This document shows positions 20,464-27,031 of a stretch of 64,000 nucleotides of DNA, one piece after another. The notes beneath the pieces were generated by a model. It was not told the origin of the DNA. It saw only the letters and a program-made list of their open reading frames with translations, and did not search any database. The stretch's first letter is position 1. Each line of letters opens with the position of its first letter. Position numbers and translations under genes: made by a program. Origin of the DNA: Streptomyces filamentosus (GTDB lineage: Bacteria > Actinomycetota > Actinomycetes > Streptomycetales > Streptomycetaceae); NCBI RefSeq assembly GCF_014654895.1, contig NZ_BNBE01000001.1:1302001-1366000 (forward strand), read 5' to 3'.

Positions 20464-21426
20464 TCAGATCCGGTCGGGTGCGCTGATGCCGAGCACGGAG
20501 AGGCCGCCGGCGAGCACCGTCCCGGCGGCTTCGGCGAGCGCGAGCCGGGAGCGGTGGGCGACCGAGGGTTTCTCGTCGCCGAGCGGCAGGACGGTGTGCT
20601 GGAAGCCGAGCAGCGCGTCGGCGACGGCTTCGAGGTGCCGCGCGACCCGGTCGGGGGCGCGGTGGCGGGCGGCGGCGAGGAGGACGTCCGGGTGGTCGCG
20701 GAGCAGCCCGACGAGCGGGTGGTCCACGTCGGTCCCGTGGTCGGGGAGGACGCCGAGCTGCGCCCCGTTGACGAGGAGCCGTCGGGCGCGGGAGTGCGCG
20801 TACTGGACGCGGAAGAGCGGGTTGCGCTCGTGCCGCACGAGGAGCGGGGGCCCGTCGAGGGGCCGGTCGTGGGGCGCGGCCCGCAGCAGCCGCCAGCGGG
20901 CGGCGTCGGTGCCGAGCGCCTCGGCGTCGTACGTCCCCGGGTGCACGTGCGGCCGCTCGCCGCCGGCCCCGACGCCGGCGGTGCCGCCCTGCCCGGCCAG
21001 CAGTCCGACGAGACAGCCGACGACGACCTGCGCCCGCGCCTCGGCGGCGGGCTCGAAGAGGAAGCCCTCCCCGGCGAGGGCGTCACCGCGTCCGTACGAG
21101 GGCCCGGCGGCGCGCACGGCCGCCACGACGTCGGCCCCGCCGCCGGGGCGCAGGGTGAAGTTGAGGAACCCGGGACCGGTGATGTCCACGGCGAGGATCC
21201 CGGCGGCCCCGTCGAGCCGCTCCTTCAGTACGGAGGCGACGTCGAGGGCCGGCCGCCCGGCGGGCCGCGCGAGCGAGAGGGCGACGCTGCTGGCGTACTC
21301 CCCCACCCCGCCGGGCCGGGCCTTCTCGACCCGCACGGCCGGAGGCACCTCGACCCGCAGCGCACCGTCGTCGACCGCACGGCGCACGGCGTGCTGCACG
21401 GTGAGGGAGAGGTCCGCGGGGGTCAC
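20464..21426 (-). CDS. ArgS-related anticodon-binding protein (NrtL type), no catalytic core
   Basis: 320-residue protein that looks like an arginyl-tRNA synthetase without its catalytic domain. The N-terminal third resembles the ArgS add-1 domain ([34 protein letters not shown]) and the C-terminal half the DALR anticodon-binding domain ([41 protein letters not shown]). The HIGH and KMSKS signatures are absent; a short His/Gly-rich linker replaces them. GTG 21426 is the start. It occupies the position where M. tuberculosis has a genuine argS, so the true ArgS is presumably encoded elsewhere. Role unknown; tRNA-Arg or leader-RNA binding is a fair guess. A tRNA-Arg gene lies less than 1 kb away. 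Confidence 0.8.
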   Translation of the reverse strand: MTPADLSLTVQHAVRRAVDDGALRVEVPPAVRVEKARPGGVGEYASSVALSLARPAGRPALDVASVLKERLDGAAGILAVDITGPGFLNFTLRPGGGADVVAAVRAAGPSYGRGDALAGEGFLFEPAAEARAQVVVGCLVGLLAGQGGTAGVGAGGERPHVHPGTYDAEALGTDAARWRLLRAAPHDRPLDGPPLLVRHERNPLFRVQYAHSRARRLLVNGAQLGVLPDHGTDVDHPLVGLLRDHPDVLLAAARHRAPDRVARHLEAVADALLGFQHTVLPLGDEKPSVAHRSRLALAEAAGTVLAGGLSVLGISAPDRI

Positions 21427-21534
21427 GGTCCCAGCCTAGGGGAGGAGGGGGGTCGGAACGCGAACCGGTTTCGCCATGCGGTCACCCCACCGCACACGGC
21501 ACGCAACCGGAACGAACCTTCCGGGGGCCTCGGG

Positions 21535-21640
21535 GTCCCTCCGGACCTCGGGCCCTCCTCCGGACCTCGGGCCCTCCGCGGGTCTTCGGGCCCTCCGCGG
21601 GTCCTCCTCCGGACTTCAGGTTCTTCCGGACCTTCAGTTC
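21535..21640. repeat. Degenerate GC-rich minisatellite near the response-regulator stop
   Basis: Two near-identical 18-nt units (CTCCGGACCTCGGGCCCT) are followed by related units (CCGCGGGTC..TCGGGCCCT) and decaying TTCCGG words. It fills most of the 207-nt gap between nrtL and the response regulator and touches the regulator stop. Coding in another frame is possible in principle but no start or ribosome site supports it. Confidence 0.55.
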
Positions 21641-22110
21641 CTTCCGGCTCTCCCGGCTCTTCCGGCGGCCGGACTGCCCGAGGGGCCGTCCCCTGCGGCC
21701 GGCTCCTCTCCGGCGTCGGGCCCGCCGGCCTGCCGCCGCGGCCGGGGCTCGCGGTGCAGCAGCTGCCGGACGACCCGCACGAGGTCCGCCGGTTCGAAGG
21801 GCTTCGCGAGGAACGCGTCCGCCGCCGGAGCCCCCTCGCCCTCCCCGCACGCACTGATGATCGCCACGGGCAGATGCCGGGTCCGCGGGTCCTCCCGCAG
21901 CCGCTGAGCGGTCTTGATCCCGTCCAGCCTGGGCATCACCACGTCGAGGGTGACGACGTCCGGCCGCACCCGATGCACGACGTCCAGACACTCGGCACCA
22001 TCGGCCGCGGTCACGACCTCGAACCCCTCTAGTTCGAGATTGACCCTGATCAACTGCCGGATGACCTTGTTGTCGTCGACAACGAGCACCCGCCCGGACA
22101 CGCCTGACAC
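21634..22110 (-). CDS. Single-domain response regulator (receiver only)
   Basis: CheY-like receiver with no DNA-binding domain. From GTG 22110 (MSGVSGRVLVVDD) it has 158 residues: acidic pair D12-D13, phospho-acceptor D56 (VVTLDVVMPRLDG), switch Ser86 and Lys103 (AFLAKPFEP). After residue ~120 comes a Pro/Gly/Ala/Arg-rich tail of about 35 residues running into the minisatellite. There is no clear ribosome site, so it may be leaderless or use the second GTG four codons on. No kinase gene is adjacent; it must be phosphorylated by a distant partner. The same gene next to this tRNA-Arg is conserved in streptomycetes as I recall. Confidence 0.85.
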   Translation of the reverse strand: MSGVSGRVLVVDDNKVIRQLIRVNLELEGFEVVTAADGAECLDVVHRVRPDVVTLDVVMPRLDGIKTAQRLREDPRTRHLPVAIISACGEGEGAPAADAFLAKPFEPADLVRVVRQLLHREPRPRRQAGGPDAGEEPAAGDGPSGSPAAGRAGRAGRN

Positions 22111-22210
22111 GTGAACGAGAGTAGGCCGCCCCGAGAGGCTGCGTCCGGGTTTTGCCCACTTCCGACCCGCGCGAGCGAACACCCCCCTGGTGACGCCCCG
22201 GAAATACCTG

Positions 22211-22241
22211 TTCACAGGCACCCCGCCGGAGCTGGTAAGGT
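22211..22241 (+). promoter_or_regulatory. Probable tRNA-Arg promoter
   Basis: TTCACA (22211-22216, 5 of 6 to TTGACA) and TAAGGT (22236-22241) are separated by 19 nt and end 29 nt before the tRNA. The spacer is slightly long; otherwise a good housekeeping promoter. Confidence 0.5.
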
Positions 22242-22270
22242 TTCACCCGTCGCCGCCGAGCAGCGACGAA

Positions 22271-22342
22271 GCCCCCGTAGCTCAGGGGATAGAGCAACGG
22301 CCTCCGGAGCCGTGTGCGCAGGTTCGAATCCTGCCGGGGGCA
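22271..22342 (+). tRNA. tRNA-Arg(CCG)
   Basis: Full cloverleaf: acceptor GCCCCCG / CGGGGGC (22271-22277 with 22335-22341, discriminator A 22342), anticodon stem ACGGC/GCCGT with loop CTCCGGA (anticodon CCG at 22304-22306, reading CGG), T stem GCAGG/CCTGC with loop TTCGAAT. CCA is not encoded. It has its own promoter and terminator. I recall the tRNA-Arg at the matching place in S. coelicolor as an integration site of an actinomycete integrative element; here no integrase or att duplication is seen next to it. Confidence 0.97.
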
Positions 22343-22361
22343 CTTCGCAGAAGTGCCACAC

Positions 22362-22399
22362 AGACCCCGTGATCAGCGGAAACGCTGAGAGCGGGGTCT
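22362..22399 (+). terminator. tRNA-Arg terminator
   Basis: Outer stem AGACCCCG / CGGGGTCT and inner stem CAGCG / CGCTG closed by a GAAA tetraloop, followed by TTGTTG. It is 20 nt after the tRNA 3' end; a textbook bipartite intrinsic terminator. Confidence 0.85.
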
Positions 22400-22442
22400 T
22401 GTTGTATGCGCGGGGAGCGGGGCGGTCCCGGATGATGCGGGG

Positions 22443-23262
22443 ATGGATGATCAGGTTCCCGCTGCCGTTCCTGCGCCGGTGTTCGAGCGGGAGTGCGTAC
22501 CCGTGCTCGTCGGCGGTTCGGTGGTCCCCGGGCGCTTCGCGGTGGGGGGTGCCGACGTCGTCATGGGGCCGGCGGGAACGGTGGTCATCGTGGAGGCGGG
22601 TGACGCGCCGGCCGGAAGCGGGGTGTGGAACGCCGAGGAGGTCCGCTTGGTCGGGCCCGCGCCGGCGCCGGTCACGGAGCGGCTCGTGGGGGCGCCCTGG
22701 GGCGTGGGCGGAGGCGAGTTGCCGATCCACATCGCGGTCCGCGCCGGGGGGGGTCCGGTACCTGGGTACCGCCCGGGTGAGCCGGGCCGGCACCTCCGAC
22801 GGTGTTCTCACCGACTGCGCACTGCGCCTCGAAGCGCCCCTGAACAGAGAGCTCCTCGACCGGGTGCGCCCACCGCTCCCGTCCGGGCGCTTGCCGGACC
22901 TGGAGTGGCTGGGGGAAGTGAACGGCGACCGTGCGGCGGCTCTCGAACGGTTCGTCACCGGCTGGTACCCCCTCGCGGACGCCGCCGGATCTCCGGTCTC
23001 CGCATCACCCCCCAGCGGCTCCGCGTCGCGTCTTCCCGGTGGGCCGAGGCAGTTGTACCGGCTCACGGAGACGCTGCGCCTCGTGCCCCTGCGTCCCTTC
23101 TGGCGCGGGGCACCCACCCGCTTCTACGTGGCTCCCGGCCTCGTCGTGCACGTCACCAGCGAGGACGGCGAAGCGTTCGACGCCTGGGCGGGCGCCGCCC
23201 ACCGGAGCGCCCTGGCCCCGCCGGCCGACCTCCCCGTCGACTGGAACCGGTTCGACGGCTGA
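22443..23262 (+). pseudogene. Hypothetical protein gene broken by a one-base frameshift in a G8 tract
   Basis: The first ~100 codons (MDDQVPAAVPAPVFERE to ELPIHIAVRAGG) are in the frame of ATG 22443; from about 22754 coding character moves to another frame (VRYLGTARVSRAGTSDG to PVDWNRFDG, stop 23262). The switch lies exactly at a run of eight G (22746-22753); seven G would give one continuous protein of about 272 residues. Both halves have normal streptomycete codon bias, so this is a recent slip, a sequencing error, or programmed slippage. I do not recognise the family: N-terminal beta-rich segment, C-terminal segment with a Trp/Arg-rich motif (LRPFWRGAPTRFYVAPGL). Convergent with the LRV gene. 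Confidence 0.7.
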
Positions 23263-23319
23263 GCGTCCCGAGAGGCCGGCCGGCGGTCCGCCGCGGTGGT
23301 CGCCCGGGTCGCCCGGTGG

Positions 23320-24714
23320 TCATGCGGGAACGCCCGCCCGGTCCAGGACGGCGGCCATCTCGTCCTCGGGGAGCGCCGGGTTGGCGCCCGCGCTGGACGC
23401 GAGTTCGGGGACGAGGAGGGCCTCGCGGAGGCGGTGGAGCGGGAGACGCGGGTCGAGGGTCGCCGCCTGGCGTGTCCGGACGACGGGGTCGTGGCTGAGA
23501 CGTTCGATCAGCTCGGGGGTGGCGGCCGGATCCCGTACGGCCAGCCGGCGGTGGTTCCCGTCGGGGTGGTTCGCGTAGCGGGTGGCGAGGCCCTCGCGGG
23601 GGAACCGGGGGTGCGTCTCCGCCATCCAGGCGGAGAACGTCCCGCCCAGCCGCGCGAACACCCGCATCAGGACCTCCTCCGGAGCGTCGGGGTGGTGAAT
23701 GCCCAGGAGGTTGTCCACCACCGGGTCCTCGACGCGGGCGAGCAGGCGCAGCAGGTCGGACGGCAGATGGGGGATCCGGGCTGCGGCGCGCCGGAGCAGC
23801 GGGTGGGCGGAGGTCGCGGCCCGGCGTACCACCTCGGGGTCGGCGAGCCCGTCCCGTACCCACCACACGCCGTTGCCCCTGTCGAGGTCCCCGGCCGTGA
23901 AGTCGACGGCCATGCGCCGCGTCTCGTCCAGCTCGGGCCGCAGGGAGACGGCGAGCCGTACGGCCTCGTCGGGGTCCACGGCGAGCCGCTCCACGAGGTC
24001 GGCGGGCAGCGACGGGTTCTCGGCGAGGGCCGCCAGGTGCGTCCGCTCGGCGACGCACCGCTCGGCGACGGCACGGTCGAGGAGCCCGCGGCGCAGCGCC
24101 CCGGCGGCGGACTTCGGGTCGCGGAGGAGTGCGGCGGTCATGCGGGCGTCCCGCCGGCACTCCTGCAACTCTGCGGCCCGCCGCACCTCGGGGTCGGGGT
24201 CGGCCAGCAGTGCCGACCGCTCGCCCGCCGACAGGGCCGGCCAGGCGCGCACCGCTTCCCGGCGTGCTGCCCCACGGTGATGAGTGGCCATCGACGCCAC
24301 GAACGACGGCGCCAGGTGGGGCGACTCCAGCAGTGCCTCGCGTACGGAGGGATCCGGGTCGTCGAGCAGACGGGCGCACGCGGCGTCCGGGAGCGGCGCG
24401 ACCTTCGTGCGCGGCTCGTACACCTCGGGTCCGTGGGCGAGGGCGGCCCGCACCTTGGGAGAGGGATCGTCCGCGAGCCGAGCCCGCTGTGCGGGCTCGG
24501 CCCTGGCACTCGTGGCGAAGCCGATCCGGGCCCCCGGGTGCGGGTGGGCCAGGATCAGCTCGACGGCCGGCCCGGGGAGTCCGGGCCGGTGGAGGACGTC
24601 GCGGGGCGGGCGGTCGCCGTCCGCCCCGGAGGCGAGCAGGCGCAGCAGCAGCGGTGTCGGCAGCGCCGGGTTCCTGGCCACTCCGTCCAGCGCGGACGCG
24701 TGGAACGCCACCAT
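23320..24714 (-). CDS. Leucine-rich-repeat-variant (LRV)-like helical repeat protein
   Basis: 464-residue soluble protein starting at ATG 24714 (MVAFHASALDGVARNP), which has GGAGGG upstream; the longer frame to 24867 adds unlike sequence. It is built of ~24-residue units of the form NPxLPxxLLxRLAxDPDxxVRxAVA, for example NPSLPADLVERLAVDPDEAV and SPKVRAALA, i.e. LRV/HEAT-like alpha solenoid repeats covering nearly the whole chain. No enzymatic motif, signal peptide or metal-binding Cys cluster. Such proteins usually serve as protein-binding scaffolds; partner unknown. Convergent with the broken gene to its left; the M4 protease upstream has its own terminator. Confidence 0.7.
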   Translation of the reverse strand: MVAFHASALDGVARNPALPTPLLLRLLASGADGDRPPRDVLHRPGLPGPAVELILAHPHPGARIGFATSARAEPAQRARLADDPSPKVRAALAHGPEVYEPRTKVAPLPDAACARLLDDPDPSVREALLESPHLAPSFVASMATHHRGAARREAVRAWPALSAGERSALLADPDPEVRRAAELQECRRDARMTAALLRDPKSAAGALRRGLLDRAVAERCVAERTHLAALAENPSLPADLVERLAVDPDEAVRLAVSLRPELDETRRMAVDFTAGDLDRGNGVWWVRDGLADPEVVRRAATSAHPLLRRAAARIPHLPSDLLRLLARVEDPVVDNLLGIHHPDAPEEVLMRVFARLGGTFSAWMAETHPRFPREGLATRYANHPDGNHRRLAVRDPAATPELIERLSHDPVVRTRQAATLDPRLPLHRLREALLVPELASSAGANPALPEDEMAAVLDRAGVPA

Positions 24715-24899
24715 GTTTCCGCTCCCTCCGCGCCTTCCCCGATCGGTCCGCGTCCATGATCCCGTACGCCGCGCACGCCGTCCGCCGGCCGCTGCCGCAC
24801 CGGTCCTCGGGATGTCGACCGGCCCGGATGTCCGCCGGGGGAAGGGCCCGTGGACCGTGCCCCGCATGGTCCGGGAGCGCTTCGCGGGACGTGCCCGAG

Positions 24900-24933
24900 G
24901 GTCCCGGTCACGATCCGGGTCGTGACCGGGGCC
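24900..24933 (-). terminator. Terminator-like hairpin after the M4 protease gene
   Basis: Fourteen-base stem (GGTCCCGGTCACGA with TCGTGACCGGGGCC, one G-T wobble) and a 6-nt loop, starting 30 nt after the protease stop on the minus strand. Confidence 0.7.
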
Positions 24934-24963
24934 CTCCGTTCTCCCGGGCGGCTGCTCGGGCGG

Positions 24964-26532
24964 CTACTTCACGTTGACGGCCTTCCAGGCGGCGTTGACC
25001 GCGTTGTACTCGGGGGAGGTCGGGCCGTAGAGGTCGGAGGCCGCGGAGAGGGTGGCGGTGCGGGCGCCGGCGTAGGTGGTGGAGGAGGTCATGTAGGTGG
25101 AGAGGGCCTTGTACCAGATCTTGTAGGCGGCCTGGCGGCCGATGCCGGTGAGGGTGGAGTTGTCGTAGGTCGGGGAGTTGTAGGTGACGCCGTTGAGCGT
25201 CTTGGTGCCGCTGCCCTCCGCCAGGAGGTAGAAGAAGTGGTTGGCGGGGCCGGAGGAGTGGTGGACGTCGAGGCGGCCGAGGCTGCTCGACCAGTAGTCG
25301 GCGGAGCTGCCGTCCTTGCTGGGCTTGTCCATGTAGCGGAGCGGGGTGCCGTTGCCGCGGATGTCGATCTTCTCGCCGATGAGGTAGTCGCCGGTGTCGG
25401 CGGCGTTGTTCGCGTAGAACTCGACGGCGGTGCCGAGGATGTCGGAGGTGGCCTCGTTGAGGCCGCCGGACTCCTTGCTGTAGCGGAGGTTCGCGGTGGA
25501 GGCGGTGAGGCCGTGGGACATCTCGTGGCCGGCGACGTCGAGGGAGGTCAGCGGCTTGGCGTTGCCGGCGCCGTCGCCGTACGTCATGCAGAAGCAGGAG
25601 TCGGACCAGAAGGCGTTGACGTAGGCGTTGCCGTAGTGGACGCGGGAGTAGGCGGCGACGCCGTCGCCGCGGATGCCGTTGCGGCCGAGCTCGTTCTTGT
25701 AGAAGTCCCAGGTGACGGCCGCGCCGTAGTGGGCGTCGGCGGCGGCGGTCTCGCGGTTGCCCGCGAGGCCGTTGCCCCAGGTGTCGGTGGAGTTGGTGAA
25801 GAGGGTGCCGGTGCCGCTGGTGCCGCCGTTCAGGTCGTACGTCTTGTGGCCGCCGCGCGCGGTGTCCGTGAGGGTGAAGCCGGGGGCGGTGCCGAGGGTG
25901 ACCTGGCCGCTGTACTGGGTGTTGCCGACGCCCGTCTCGATCGCCTCGTAGGAGTGGAGCTCCTTGCCGGTGGCGGCGTCGGTGACGACGTGCCGCTCGC
26001 TGGGCGTGCCGTCGTGCTGGAGGCCCTTGACCACGGTCTCCCAGGCGAGGACCGGCTTGCCGGTGGCGGCCCAGACCACCTTGCGGGCGGTCTCGCCGGC
26101 GGCGGTGGCGCGGGCCGCGGCGGCCGTGGTGGGGACGGATATGCGGGCGGCGGTCGCCTTCGTGGTGGAGCGGGCGCCGTTCTTCCGCTGGTGCACGACC
26201 AGGTCGCCGCCGAGGACCGGCAGGCCCTCGTAGGTGCGCTCGTACCGGGTGTGGACGGTGCCGTCGGCGTCCTTGACGACGTCCCGGGCGACCAGGGCCT
26301 CGCGGTCGCCGAGGCCGATCGCGCGGGCGGTGCCGGCGGCGGCGGACTGGGCCTCCTGGATCGCGGCGGCCCGCTGCGGGGCGCCGAGGACGAGGGCGGT
26401 GGCCCCGGCCTCGCGCTGCGCCTCGGCGCCTGCGGTTCCGGTCTGGAGGCCGAGGACGACCGCGGCGGCGGAGGCGACGAGGGCGGTGGTGCGGACGACG
26501 GTCCGGCGGTGCGAGGACTGCTGGCGGATCAC
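24964..26532 (-). CDS. Secreted M4 (thermolysin-like) neutral metalloprotease
   Basis: Zinc endopeptidase made as a secreted preproenzyme. From GTG 26532 (MIRQQSSHRRTVV; AAGGAG upstream) it has 522 residues: signal peptide to about residue 37 (VLGLQTGTAGA-EA), FTP/PepSY-type propeptide (to ~195), then the catalytic domain with HEMSH at 336-340, third zinc ligand E360 in GLNEATSD and the catalytic His in HHSSGPANHFFY. A lone SCFC motif (NAFWSDSCFCMTYGDG) lies near residue 310. The C-terminus has no extra domain. Likely an extracellular scavenging protease; regulation may involve the TTTGAC repeats in its upstream region. Confidence 0.93.
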   Translation of the reverse strand: MIRQQSSHRRTVVRTTALVASAAAVVLGLQTGTAGAEAQREAGATALVLGAPQRAAAIQEAQSAAAGTARAIGLGDREALVARDVVKDADGTVHTRYERTYEGLPVLGGDLVVHQRKNGARSTTKATAARISVPTTAAAARATAAGETARKVVWAATGKPVLAWETVVKGLQHDGTPSERHVVTDAATGKELHSYEAIETGVGNTQYSGQVTLGTAPGFTLTDTARGGHKTYDLNGGTSGTGTLFTNSTDTWGNGLAGNRETAAADAHYGAAVTWDFYKNELGRNGIRGDGVAAYSRVHYGNAYVNAFWSDSCFCMTYGDGAGNAKPLTSLDVAGHEMSHGLTASTANLRYSKESGGLNEATSDILGTAVEFYANNAADTGDYLIGEKIDIRGNGTPLRYMDKPSKDGSSADYWSSSLGRLDVHHSSGPANHFFYLLAEGSGTKTLNGVTYNSPTYDNSTLTGIGRQAAYKIWYKALSTYMTSSTTYAGARTATLSAASDLYGPTSPEYNAVNAAWKAVNVK

Positions 26533-26609
26533 GCGGGCTCCTTCGCTGGGAAGCGTGGGGGTTTGTGTGGGGGGGGTGCGTGTGGGGAGCGTGCCACTCC
26601 CCTTCCTTC

Positions 26610-26637
26610 TTTGACAGGTGCGCAACAAGGATTTGAC
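26610..26637 (-). promoter_or_regulatory. Direct TTTGAC repeats upstream of the M4 protease
   Basis: TTTGAC at 26610-26615 and again at 26632-26637, start-to-start 22 bp, i.e. about two helical turns; on the protease strand they read GTCAAA. They lie 78-105 nt upstream of the protease start. Possible activator or repressor half sites; no known regulator identified. Confidence 0.3.
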
Positions 26638-26763
26638 CATCTGTTGTCCGAAGGTCGAACGGATCGGTCCGCTATGCGGCGCACCGTCCCCTCCGTCCGC
26701 CGGGGGCGACATCGCGCCACGTCTGCGGCGGCGCGGGGAACGGGCGGGGCGATCGGCCGGGCG

Positions 26764-26785
26764 CGCACACGCGCGCGCGTGTGCG
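26764..26785. repeat. Perfect 22-bp palindrome of alternating purine-pyrimidine
   Basis: CGCACACGCGC followed by its exact reverse complement; strict purine-pyrimidine alternation runs 25 nt (26761-26785). This is an ideal Z-DNA/cruciform-forming sequence in the divergent promoter region. Confidence 0.75.
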
Positions 26786-27031
26786 GACGGGCGGGCGGAA
26801 CGGACAAGAAGGGGCGGGGAACGACGCCGGAAACGCCTCTCCACGCGCGCGCGTACCGGCCGCCCGGAGGGGCGCACCGTCCGCAACGGACGCGCTGCGG
26901 AACGTACATGGCGCAAACCGAGCGCAACGTTCCCCGGTCGTGCGGAGGCTGACGCCGGTTCGGCTGCCACGCCCCGCCTGTGGTGCACACTTGCTGACTG
27001 GTACAGCGCTCACGGGGAAGGCGGCCAGGCC

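Larger units (their letters stand above)
26533..27031. other. Gene-free 499-nt divergent region between the M4 protease and the HEAT protein
   Basis: No convincing gene. It contains a G/T-rich stretch (26550-26590), paired TTTGAC words (26610-26637), a perfect alternating purine-pyrimidine palindrome (26764-26785), a second short alternating CG run near 26840-26855, and a spaced inverted repeat GGAACGT...ACGTTCC (about 26898-26933). Both promoters must lie here, but I cannot place -10/-35 boxes with confidence. Confidence 0.45.

Noticed and set aside
21423-21854. Charged repeat protein read through the minisatellite next to nrtL
   Set aside because: The frame overlaps the response regulator in a different frame and has no start signal; its Glu/Pro/Arg repeat is a by-product of the DNA repeat.
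26908-26952. 14-codon frame (MAQTERNVPRSCGG) upstream of the HEAT gene as a leader peptide
   Set aside because: No ribosome site and no regulatory codons or attenuator-like structure follow.
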